Shown here: positions 7,387 to 14,574 of the stretch, one piece after another
How the letters are laid out: every line of letters begins with the position of its first letter
Position numbering within the stretch: position 1 is the stretch's first letter
Source of the DNA: Woeseiaceae bacterium
GTDB taxonomy: Bacteria > Pseudomonadota > Gammaproteobacteria > Steroidobacterales > Woeseiaceae
DNA length: 22,361 nucleotides
Reading direction: 5' to 3'
Assembly (NCBI GenBank): GCA_013138675.1
Contig: WTCH01000025.1
Coordinates: 1 to 22,361, forward strand
Notes under the pieces: generated by a model
Seen by the model: the letters and a program-made list of their open reading frames with translations, nothing else
Databases searched by the model: none
What the model was told of the DNA's origin: nothing
Program-made: the position numbers and the translations under genes

Positions 7387-9737
7387 ATCGCTTCCTCGCA
7401 GCGAACAACGACGGGCCGGAGTTCAATTTCCGGCCCAATCCGGAACTCAAGCCGCACATCCCGGTAGCCGGGTCGACTGCCCACAGCCACGTAGGTTCCC
7501 GGCCGCAGGTCCAGCTGGTGTGTCTCGAAGCTGCCGAGTTTACCAACTTTGTATATCGATACGTCGGTGACATTGTCTGAAACAAAGCTCACGGTCAGCG
7601 GCGTGGCGGCGCGTTTGAGCAGCCGCGACAGCTCATCACGCTGTTGGCCCAGGCGAGGACCGATCTCCGGCATGCGCGTAATGTCGACGACGAGCCTGGT
7701 CGCCTTAGCCATGTTTGCGGCGGTGCTGAGGCTGTCAGGTTCCGCGATGTACTTGTCGAGTCGGACGTGCAACGCAGTCATTTGCTCTGACCGGCGCAAA
7801 CCGTCTTTTGCAAAGGCAAGATCGGCGTCGATCTCGAGGATACTCTTATAGGTATCAATGGCTGTTTCCCAGGCCTCAGACCGCTCCTCGTCCTGGGCCT
7901 GTCGCTCAAGCGTCGATATGCGGTCCAACCGAATGCCCTGGTCGACCTGCATCAAGCCGTCCGCCGGTTCCCGCGACTCAGGCATGATCTCCTGCGCCAT
8001 ACGAAATGCCGCACGGGCACTCGGGTAATCACGCTCGGCAAGCGACGTCAGTCCCTCGGTCATGCGCTGGCCAAACTCCATCTGCCTGATCGTCGCCAGA
8101 ACACGCTCGAGTCCTGTCTGTGCCGGCTGCCATTCCGGATCGAGTTCGACTGCCCTCGCGAAGCTCTGCCGCGCCGCCTCGAGCTCGAGGTCATTTTCGA
8201 ATTCAAACCCCTGGTCGGTGAGCGACATGACAGTATCGAGATTCTTCGCACGGGTGTAGCCGGCGCGTGCGCCCGAGTGATTGGGGCTGATCGCGACAGC
8301 CAGCTCAAACAACCGAACAGCCTCGATAGAATCGGCATTGTCGAGCGCTGTCTGTGCCTCACTGAACGTCGTTGCAAACACCTGATCGACTTCATCGAGA
8401 AGTGGATCAACCAGCGTGACGGCCTCGCCATATTTTTCGGCTGCGATATCGTAGTCACGTGCCAGGTAGGCCGTGTCGCCCTGTGCATAAACCGCTTGCG
8501 CCTGCTTGAAACGCAACCCTCCCCAACGCTGAACAGCGCGACTTTCAAGCGTTTCCATTTTCGATAACAACTCGCCGAGGACTTCATCGGTATCTGAACG
8601 CTCCCTGACTCGCGCATCCCTGCCACTGAGGTCTTCGACGTTCTCACTGAAATCGACACCCTCACCGTCGCCGTCTTCAACCGCGTTGTCGACTGACGCA
8701 GACGGTGACGTCGTATCTGCCTCATCGCGCTCAGTCGGTGACGGTTCGGGCAGGAAGAACACGACGCCAATCAGTAGCGCCAGCAGTACGGCCAGGCTGA
8801 TGCCGAGTGTGCGTGGACTGATTCCAGCGCCGGCATTGACGTCAGCTACAGCCGCGGCAGCGGCGTGGCGTATTTTCGGGTGCAGATTTTCGCTAGCAGC
8901 GATTACTTCATCGGCATCGGATTGTGCGCCGATTACATAGTGTTTTGGCGTCGGCGCAGCAGCAAACCCGGCTGCCTCAAGCGCGGCAACAATGCCTTCC
9001 GCATTCGGCCTCGCGGCTGCATCCTTGTCCAGCATGGCTGCAACCAGTGTTGAGATTGCCGCGGGCGCTCTTGATCCGTCCGCCAGCGTCAATGGAGCCG
9101 GAACTTTATTCTGGATGTCTTCGGCAGTCGCAGACGACGAATACGGTGAAGCGCCACTGACCAGCTCATAGATCAATCCGCCCAATGCAAAAATATCATC
9201 GGCAGGTTGTGGCGCCGCCCCTGCGAGAGATGCCGGGCTGGCGGCAATCAATGAGCCTCCACCAGCAGCCGAACCCGCGGCAGCGGCCACGCCAAAATCG
9301 ACCAGGTAGGGTGCCCCGTTGTGATCCAGGAGAACATTGGCAGCCTTGATATCGCGATGCACAACGCCTTTGCCATGCGCATACCGTAACGCGTCAGCGA
9401 TGAGTGCAATCGGACCGAGTATGTCCTGAATGGGTGCTCCCGCCAGGACGCTCAGATCAGGACCATTGACAAACTGCAGGCTATAGAACGGGCGATCGGC
9501 GTCGTCTTTGTATTCGAATACACGCGCAATATGCGCGTGCATCAGTCGAATGCTGGTCTGCCATTCCTTGTGAAAATCAGTAGTAGCAACGCGTTCGCTG
9601 GTGAGTATCTTGAGCGCGACGGACGCGCGCGTCAGCCGGTCAGTCGCCAGCCAGGTTTCGGCCGCGCCACCGGCGCCCAGCTTTTTGACGAGGGTGTAAC
9701 GGCTCGCAAGCTCTATTCCTTGTTGGAGGTCCTGCAT
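7383..9737 (-). CDS. Membrane Ser/Thr protein kinase with periplasmic helical repeats
   Basis: This 784-aa protein has an N-terminal Hanks-type kinase (about 12-258): Gly loop L-G-A-G-G-A (20-25), K43 in A-L-K, catalytic H127-R-D-I-K-x-x-N134, and D147-F-G. The activation segment is rich in Ala/Gly/Ser, with S-P-A in place of the usual A-P-E. An Ala-rich linker leads to one membrane helix (about 311-329), an acidic linker, and TPR-like helical repeats (about 400-700). A C-terminal beta segment (about 715-784; R-P-G-T-Y, R-P-G-Y-R) resembles a PEGA module. The kinase is cytoplasmic and the sensor part periplasmic. Probable substrates are Thr residues on neighbours that FHA domains then bind. 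ATG 9737 is 14 nt after the lipoprotein stop with no clear SD. Expected regulation is by ligand-driven dimerisation, as in PknB-like kinases (family knowledge). Confidence 0.92.
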   Translation of the reverse strand: MQDLQQGIELASRYTLVKKLGAGGAAETWLATDRLTRASVALKILTSERVATTDFHKEWQTSIRLMHAHIARVFEYKDDADRPFYSLQFVNGPDLSVLAGAPIQDILGPIALIADALRYAHGKGVVHRDIKAANVLLDHNGAPYLVDFGVAAAAGSAAGGGSLIAASPASLAGAAPQPADDIFALGGLIYELVSGASPYSSSATAEDIQNKVPAPLTLADGSRAPAAISTLVAAMLDKDAAARPNAEGIVAALEAAGFAAAPTPKHYVIGAQSDADEVIAASENLHPKIRHAAAAAVADVNAGAGISPRTLGISLAVLLALLIGVVFFLPEPSPTERDEADTTSPSASVDNAVEDGDGEGVDFSENVEDLSGRDARVRERSDTDEVLGELLSKMETLESRAVQRWGGLRFKQAQAVYAQGDTAYLARDYDIAAEKYGEAVTLVDPLLDEVDQVFATTFSEAQTALDNADSIEAVRLFELAVAISPNHSGARAGYTRAKNLDTVMSLTDQGFEFENDLELEAARQSFARAVELDPEWQPAQTGLERVLATIRQMEFGQRMTEGLTSLAERDYPSARAAFRMAQEIMPESREPADGLMQVDQGIRLDRISTLERQAQDEERSEAWETAIDTYKSILEIDADLAFAKDGLRRSEQMTALHVRLDKYIAEPDSLSTAANMAKATRLVVDITRMPEIGPRLGQQRDELSRLLKRAATPLTVSFVSDNVTDVSIYKVGKLGSFETHQLDLRPGTYVAVGSRPGYRDVRLEFRIGPEIELRPVVVRCEEAI

Positions 9738-9751
9738 TTAGCGTTGATCGC

Positions 9752-10999
9752 TTATCCCGTCGGTTCCGCAATACGGACGGGATCTGCATCGCTTGCGTCC
9801 GGCGTAGCGACAAAGCCGGTTTCGGCCTCGTAAATTTCCTTGAGCAATCTGCGCCAACTCTCGTACTGCGCTGCCGCAGTACCGGTCAGTTGCCGCGTTT
9901 CCCCTTCAACGGTCACGACCATCGGGGCAGCCTCGGCGCCGAAGGACTCAGACAATTCCTTGATCGACTCGCGGTGCATGTTGGCTTCACTGCGTCGCGA
10001 GAGGCCGCTCATCATCGCCTCCAGCCCCTGGCCAATAGCGATATTCTGCATTCCGCGCTGCATCTGTCGTTTCGAATAACTCGAACTATTGGCCTCATAC
10101 GCAAGCGAACCGGCGAGCACAACAGCACCGATCAGGGTCTGCATCATGGCAGAACGTTTAACCTGACGATAATTGATCGACTCTTCGCGAGCCGTCTTGC
10201 GCCAGGAGTGGTACGGAATCGCGATGCCGTAATAGAAATTTGCGTAGTGCTCATTCAGCGTATCCACCACGAGCCGGTCACGCTCGCGAATCTGCCGCAG
10301 CCGGTCGACCGAAGGGTCATTGTCCGCGGGCAGACGAACGATCTGGTTGATGCCATCGTCATCAACACTCAGGTGTTCTCCGTAAGCCGCTGGTGACATG
10401 TCCGCAAAAAATTTCAGCTCAGTAATCTTGCGAACGTCGCTGACCGCTTTCGGCGGCAAGGACTGGACATACGACTGCAGATCATTCGCGATGTCGTTGA
10501 ACACTTTCTGATACGGATCTTCGCGTTTGTCACGACTTTCCGAATAGGAAGAGATGCCGGTCTGCGTCTCGTATTCCTTGCTGTACCAGTGCTCACCGCT
10601 GGAATCATGCACTGATATGTCCAGGGTGACGAATTCACCATCCGATTTTTCGATTGCGCCGCTGATGACAATATCCGTGAACGCCTCGCGCGACGGAATC
10701 ACACGGACGGCACCCCAGTGGCCGGTTCCCTGCAATGTCGTCTTGAGGTGATAAGGCAGGTAGCGAACTTCGGCCGAACGAATCTCCTCGAAAATACCGC
10801 TCTTTCCCGAATCGTTGGATCCCTCCATACCCGTTTCGAATTCGACGACGCCGATATCCAGCAGCATCGACTCATCAGGTGATGCTTCCGCCACCACAAG
10901 CTGGGTTTCCTCCGCGGTTACGACCTCGTTGATCGTGCACCCTGACAACGTGAAACAAATCATTGTCAGCAGCCAAATTGTTTTTGTTATCGTACTCAA
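9752..10999 (-). CDS. Lipoprotein of unknown function with internal hydrophobic segment
   Basis: This 415-aa protein begins with a lipoprotein signal peptide ending in L-S-G-C (Cys21). An N-terminal beta-rich region (about 45-180) contains V-I-S-G-A-I and looks like an envelope assembly domain with alternating strands; I cannot name a family. A central helix-rich region follows, with a hydrophobic Gly/Ala segment (about 285-301) that could insert in a membrane. Then come Met/Gln/Arg-rich sequence and a C-terminal segment (about 358-394) with V-E-G-E-T and a Trp/Tyr-rich helix. The start is TTG 10999, with AGGA 7 nt upstream and the stop of the preceding gene 9 nt away, so it is translationally close to the Gly/Ser-rich protein. 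It may form an outer-membrane or periplasmic part of the same assembly (inference from context). Confidence 0.82.
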   Translation of the reverse strand: MSTITKTIWLLTMICFTLSGCTINEVVTAEETQLVVAEASPDESMLLDIGVVEFETGMEGSNDSGKSGIFEEIRSAEVRYLPYHLKTTLQGTGHWGAVRVIPSREAFTDIVISGAIEKSDGEFVTLDISVHDSSGEHWYSKEYETQTGISSYSESRDKREDPYQKVFNDIANDLQSYVQSLPPKAVSDVRKITELKFFADMSPAAYGEHLSVDDDGINQIVRLPADNDPSVDRLRQIRERDRLVVDTLNEHYANFYYGIAIPYHSWRKTAREESINYRQVKRSAMMQTLIGAVVLAGSLAYEANSSSYSKRQMQRGMQNIAIGQGLEAMMSGLSRRSEANMHRESIKELSESFGAEAAPMVVTVEGETRQLTGTAAAQYESWRRLLKEIYEAETGFVATPDASDADPVRIAEPTG

Positions 11000-11008
11000 A
11001 TCCGGTTC

Positions 11009-12238
11009 CTACGTTCCGCTGTACTTTCTGTACTCTTCCCACAAACGCTCACGCAGTGCGGGATCTTCTTCGGTCAATGCCGCTTCACGCAACTGGCGCG
11101 CGATGATGTCGTCATCCACGGTGATCGGAATATCGTCGGGCGTGCGCTCACGAATTTCTTCCTGACTCATTCCAGCAACAGGTGATTCACGGGAGACGCC
11201 ATCGTTGGCGACGGAAATCTGACCGCCACCACCACTATTGTTACCGCCGGCACCGCCACCACCACCGCCGCCGCTGCCCTGCTGGCCGAGACTGATACCA
11301 CCGCCACCAGAACCTTGCGATCCTTCACCGAAGCCTTCGGTGCTGCGGCCAGCGGCTGATATTTCATCCTGTTCTTCCTGCAGTGTTTCGTCAAATCCGC
11401 CAAGGGACTCTTCGAGCTCCTGACCGAGCCGTTCTGCACGTTCAGCATCGCTTTCTTCGGGAAACTCGCCCATGCCGCCTGCGCCGCCGGTACCCTGAAC
11501 GCTGCCGCCTGCCGCACCGCCGTCACCACCACCACCGCCGCCTGCCGCACCGCCGCCGCTTGCGCCGCCACTGGCGTCAGATGAACTCGCGCTGCTGTCC
11601 GAAGATGACGCACCACCGCCGCCACCGCCACCGATGCATTCACCGTCCTGACCCATGCCACCGATGCCGCCGGGTAGCGCACCGTTGTCACCGCATTCGC
11701 TTTCAGATGACGATGACTCGTCTTCCCAGTCGCTGGGCTCGCCTTCTCCGCCTTCACCCCCGGAGTCGCCGGCATCGCTCGACACATCGCCTTCACCGCC
11801 GCCAGCGCCACTGGAACTCGGTGGTGGCGGAACACCTAACGGATCGTCACTGCCACCCGGGAAACTGCCGACCTCACCACCCGAACCGCTCGAACCGCCG
11901 GAACTGCCTGTCGGTCCGCTCGAACCACCGGCACCACCGCTGCCCGGTAACGGGGGCGGAGGCGTGCTGCCGCCGCCACCAGATGAGCCACTGGATTCAC
12001 CGCCCGATTCACCGCTCGATCCACCGCTCGATCCACCACTGGAGCCGCCTGGCGGAGGTGGCGCGCCACCGCCTGACGGAGGTGGCGCGCCACTGCCTGA
12101 CGGGGGCGGCGACCCGGCACTACCCGATGATCCGCTGCTTTGTTCTTTGCACGCGCCTGTAACGACGGCAGCAAACGCGATGAGAAGAAGTGGTTTTAGC
12201 CAGCTGGGGACTAACGTGGGTGATCGGCGTGATTTCAT
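11009..12238 (-). CDS. Gly/Ser/Pro-rich exported low-complexity protein, probable lipoprotein
   Basis: I place the start at ATG 12238 (409 aa): GAGGG lies 8 nt upstream, and the N-terminus is then a short basic region, a hydrophobic core and V-T-G-A-C30, a somewhat non-canonical lipobox. The upstream in-frame extension lacks sense as protein. Residues about 34-330 are extremely low in complexity: Gly/Ser runs, P-P-P-P blocks and acidic Ser/Glu stretches, with two Cys in the middle that could pair. The last 50 or so residues are a normal-looking charged helix ending R-E-R-L-W-E-E-Y-R-K-Y-S-G, the only part likely to fold. The coding strand contains short tandem DNA repeats, and several alternate frames stay open because of the composition. 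It is the first gene of the envelope run after a 221-bp gap. A flexible surface or periplasmic spacer is a reasonable guess. Confidence 0.75.
   Translation of the reverse strand: MKSRRSPTLVPSWLKPLLLIAFAAVVTGACKEQSSGSSGSAGSPPPSGSGAPPPSGGGAPPPPGGSSGGSSGGSSGESGGESSGSSGGGGSTPPPPLPGSGGAGGSSGPTGSSGGSSGSGGEVGSFPGGSDDPLGVPPPPSSSGAGGGEGDVSSDAGDSGGEGGEGEPSDWEDESSSSESECGDNGALPGGIGGMGQDGECIGGGGGGGASSSDSSASSSDASGGASGGGAAGGGGGGDGGAAGGSVQGTGGAGGMGEFPEESDAERAERLGQELEESLGGFDETLQEEQDEISAAGRSTEGFGEGSQGSGGGGISLGQQGSGGGGGGGAGGNNSGGGGQISVANDGVSRESPVAGMSQEEIRERTPDDIPITVDDDIIARQLREAALTEEDPALRERLWEEYRKYSGT
12053..12100 (-). repeat. 24-bp tandem repeat inside the Gly/Ser/Pro-rich gene
   Basis: Two adjacent 24-bp units (12053-12076 and 12077-12100) differ at one base and encode repeated (S/G)-G-(S/G)-A-P-P-P blocks. 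A degenerate third unit follows. A related 12-bp pattern (ctcgatccaccg) occurs just before at about 12014-12036. Replication slippage is the likely source, so copy number may vary between strains. Confidence 0.7.
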
Positions 12239-12246
12239 TGTCCTGA

Positions 12247-12251
12247 CCCTC
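12247..12251 (-). promoter_or_regulatory. Ribosome binding site for the Gly/Ser/Pro-rich gene
   Basis: The minus strand reads GAGGG, 8 nt upstream of ATG 12238. This decides in favour of 12238 over the more upstream in-frame start at 12427. Confidence 0.55.
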
Positions 12252-12427
12252 TGTATTGCACAGACTGCACGGGGGTTTGGAGCATCAAAGGCATGGCTGA
12301 GTTCCATCGGAATCAATGCCAAGACGCACCCTTTCAGCTTCTGCGTGACCATTGTGACGATATAACGCGACCTCCGCACGATCAACACCTGTGATCGCGG
12401 ATGTTCGTACGCGAGCGCCGTATTCAA

Positions 12428-12457
12428 CTGATAATTCTACGTTACTGATTTTGTTAA
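12428..12457 (-). promoter_or_regulatory. Candidate sigma-70 promoter for the envelope locus
   Basis: On the minus strand TTAACA (complement of 12452-12457) and TATCAG (complement of 12428-12433) are separated by 18 bp, in the AT-rich stretch right after the PP2C stop codon. The 5' leader would be about 180 nt. The -10 matches only 4 of 6, so this is a candidate only. A second weak pair, TTGATC/TATATC with 15-bp spacing, lies nearer the gene. No terminator is visible between the PP2C gene and this point, so read-through from upstream is possible. Confidence 0.3.
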
Positions 12458-12459
12458 AT

Positions 12460-13293
12460 TTATTGCGGGGAAGTCGGCGCAGCAATCGCGCCTTTTCGAT
12501 ACAGGATCAGCGACAGGTCGTCAGGCTTGCTCGGCAATGCCGCCGATACGCCGGCCATGCGACGATGCGCGAGTGAAATAACGCGCTCGGCGGCACTATC
12601 GAGCGGGCCCTTGCGCACGCGCTCGATAATCTCGTCCAGATGCACATTGTCCATCAACCCGTCGCTCGCCAGCAGAATCGTATCCTTCGGCCGCAATTTG
12701 ACCTCGCCACCCACGTCAATGCGCATTTCCGGCGTGCCGAGGAAATTCGAAACAAGATGACGGTCTTCGTGATGCAGCGCTTCTTTCTCATCGAGAAATC
12801 CCGCCTCGACAGCGAAACCTGTCGGCGAATGCGGCGTTGTCTGCAATTTGATCACGCCACGCTGACCAACGACGATCGCCTCCGAATCACCCACCTGGTA
12901 AGCGCGGACGATCAGCCCTTCTACTGTAATCACGGTCAGCGTCGTTGCCGAGCCATTACCGATGGCTTGCACGGCTGAATTTGCAGCCTCTATTCCGTTG
13001 AGTATCGCCGTGCGCAACAGCATCGTTTCTGCCATCGCATGCTGCATTGATTCGACGAGACTGTTTACGGCAGTCAGGGACGCACGCTTGCCAGCCGGCA
13101 ATCCTCCTGCACCGTCGGCGACAATCAGAACAGCGGCGGCAGGCCCATAAGGAATGACAGCGACCGTGTCTTCATTCTCGGTTTCCTTATCAGGCGCACG
13201 GCAGGTGTACGCGAGCACGTGGCCGCCACCGGCCGTCAGCCGGTGCTGATCCGGCTCGCTGGCTCCATCCAGTACAAGTGCAGCATCAATCAC
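12460..13293 (-). CDS. PP2C-family Ser/Thr protein phosphatase
   Basis: This 277-aa single-domain protein has the metal-binding and structural motifs of PPM/PP2C phosphatases in order: N-E-D (40-42), V-A-D-G-A-G-G (58-64), S-A-T-T-L (115-119), V-G-D-S (134-137), L-A-S-D-G-L-M-D-N (208-216) and K-P-D-D-L-S (256-261). All the acidic residues needed for the two-metal centre are present, so it should be active. There is no signal peptide or membrane segment, so it acts in the cytoplasm. The start is GTG 13293, overlapping the kinase stop by 8 nt. That coupling makes the zinc-ribbon kinase its partner in a reversible phosphorylation switch. It is a single-domain phosphatase of the kind often paired with Hanks kinases (Stp/PrpC/PppA type). 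Confidence 0.92.
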   Translation of the reverse strand: MIDAALVLDGASEPDQHRLTAGGGHVLAYTCRAPDKETENEDTVAVIPYGPAAAVLIVADGAGGLPAGKRASLTAVNSLVESMQHAMAETMLLRTAILNGIEAANSAVQAIGNGSATTLTVITVEGLIVRAYQVGDSEAIVVGQRGVIKLQTTPHSPTGFAVEAGFLDEKEALHHEDRHLVSNFLGTPEMRIDVGGEVKLRPKDTILLASDGLMDNVHLDEIIERVRKGPLDSAAERVISLAHRRMAGVSAALPSKPDDLSLILYRKGAIAAPTSPQ

Positions 13294-14572
13294 GTCTCAC
13301 AGGCTCCCTGCACCAGGCACAGTAGTTCCAGAACTCTTTCGCGATACCCCACTTGCAGGCTTTGCACGTGTGTCTGCTGCCTGGCAATTTCCAGGGTTTC
13401 TTTACTTTCGTGCGGCACCATGGGCAATAGCGCATGAAGGGCATAAGCGGTCCGCGGCAGCGGCTGCTACTGCAGCGCGATGTGTAGCGCTTGTCGGGAT
13501 ATCTGCGCGAAGTCTCCTCGACGAATCCCTGGCCGTAGCACCAGGAACAATAATTCCAGTCGTTCTTGGCGCCACGCTCACAACGCGGACAGGTCGATGC
13601 GAATAGTGATTCGGAGCCGCGCGCCGGATTATCGAAACCGCACCATGGGCATGACTGCATGCTCTCGGACACCGGGCCCTCGCAGCGCCGGCACTGCTGG
13701 CTCGTGGGCAAAACCTTGCGGTATTTGCGCTGAAATTCGCGCCACTGCATTTGCCGCCACGACGATTCGCTACGGCTGCCATTTTTTGGCTTGGCGCGTT
13801 TCTGCCGCCGGGTATGGCTGTTCAAGCGTTCGAAGGCTGCCTGCATTTGCACTGCGTCGCGATAGCGTTTGGACGGATCGAGCTGGATCGCTTTTCTCAG
13901 GAACTCGGTGAACTCAGGGCGTACCCGACTGGCCAGGCGATCGTGACCTGCCGATGGCCATTCGAACGGCCACTCCGGGAGCTTCCCGGAGAACAAGCGG
14001 TACAGAACGAGGCCAAGCGAAAACACGTCGGACTGAAATTTGGGCCGGCCCATAGCCTGTTCCGGCGCGATGTAATCGATCGTGCCTGAACCCGATGCCT
14101 TCAGCGTACGCAGGCTGATCTTGGCAAACCCGAAGTCTGCCAGTTTGAGTTGATTACCCGGGAAGAGAATGTAGTTCTCGGGCTTGATGTCGCAATGAAT
14201 AATTTTGTGCTCGTGCGCATGCGCAAGCGCGGCAAGCGCTTGTGCAGCAAGCTCCATCGCCCGGGCAGTCGATGTGCGGCGTTCAATGCGATCGGCAAGC
14301 GATTCGTCGCCGAGCTCCATCGCAATAACAAAATGATCATCGATATAGCTGGCGTTGAGTACAGAAAGGATGTTCGGATGCTTGAGACGCGTCGCTACCT
14401 GTACCTCGTGCAGGAACTCTTCTTCACCGGTCGCGTCGCCCGACTTTGGAATCTTGAGAGCGACCCGGGTCTTTTGAATCGTATCGAATGCCCGGTACAC
14501 ATCGGCCAGCGGCCCCGACGCAATGCGTCCAAGGATTCGGTATTTGCCGATTTTCTGTCGTGCTCTGAGCAT
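13286..14572 (-). CDS. Ser/Thr protein kinase with four C-terminal zinc-ribbon-like modules
   Basis: I place the start at ATG 14572 (428 aa), two nt after the glpK stop; the longer upstream form would overlap glpK and adds no kinase sequence. The kinase domain (about 9-255) has the Gly-loop region, K40 in V-A-L-K, catalytic H126-C-D-I-K-P-E-N133, D146-F-G and A-P-E (169-171). The catalytic Asp is kept but the preceding Arg of HRD is Cys, so activation-loop control may differ. After a basic linker (255-290) come four repeats with paired C-x2-C (once C-x4-C) knuckles: 294/297+308/311, 328/331+342/345, 367/372+383/386 and 403/406+418/421. Most second knuckles read (S/Y)-C-x-W-C. There is no membrane segment, unlike the kinase at 7383-9737. 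The modules could bind zinc and nucleic acid, lipid or protein. Confidence 0.9.
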   Translation of the reverse strand: MLRARQKIGKYRILGRIASGPLADVYRAFDTIQKTRVALKIPKSGDATGEEEFLHEVQVATRLKHPNILSVLNASYIDDHFVIAMELGDESLADRIERRTSTARAMELAAQALAALAHAHEHKIIHCDIKPENYILFPGNQLKLADFGFAKISLRTLKASGSGTIDYIAPEQAMGRPKFQSDVFSLGLVLYRLFSGKLPEWPFEWPSAGHDRLASRVRPEFTEFLRKAIQLDPSKRYRDAVQMQAAFERLNSHTRRQKRAKPKNGSRSESSWRQMQWREFQRKYRKVLPTSQQCRRCEGPVSESMQSCPWCGFDNPARGSESLFASTCPRCERGAKNDWNYCSWCYGQGFVEETSRRYPDKRYTSRCSSSRCRGPLMPFMRYCPWCRTKVKKPWKLPGSRHTCKACKWGIAKEFWNYCAWCREPVRRD

Positions 14573-14574
14573 GT

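Noticed and set aside
11383..12365. Long plus-strand open frames opposite the Gly/Ser/Pro-rich gene
   Set aside because: They translate to His/Arg or Pro/Leu low-complexity sequence that mirrors the repeat composition. They lack the signal peptide and the RBS that the minus-strand frame has.
12239..12427. N-terminal extension of the Gly/Ser/Pro-rich protein up to 12427
   Set aside because: It would bury the signal peptide 63 residues inside the protein. A good SD sits 8 nt before ATG 12238.
325..14572. Type VI secretion post-translational control module
   Set aside because: A kinase, PP2C and FHA are present, but no T6SS sheath, baseplate, TssM or ClpV genes are in the window, and vWA/PEGA/FGE-like parts are not typical of it.
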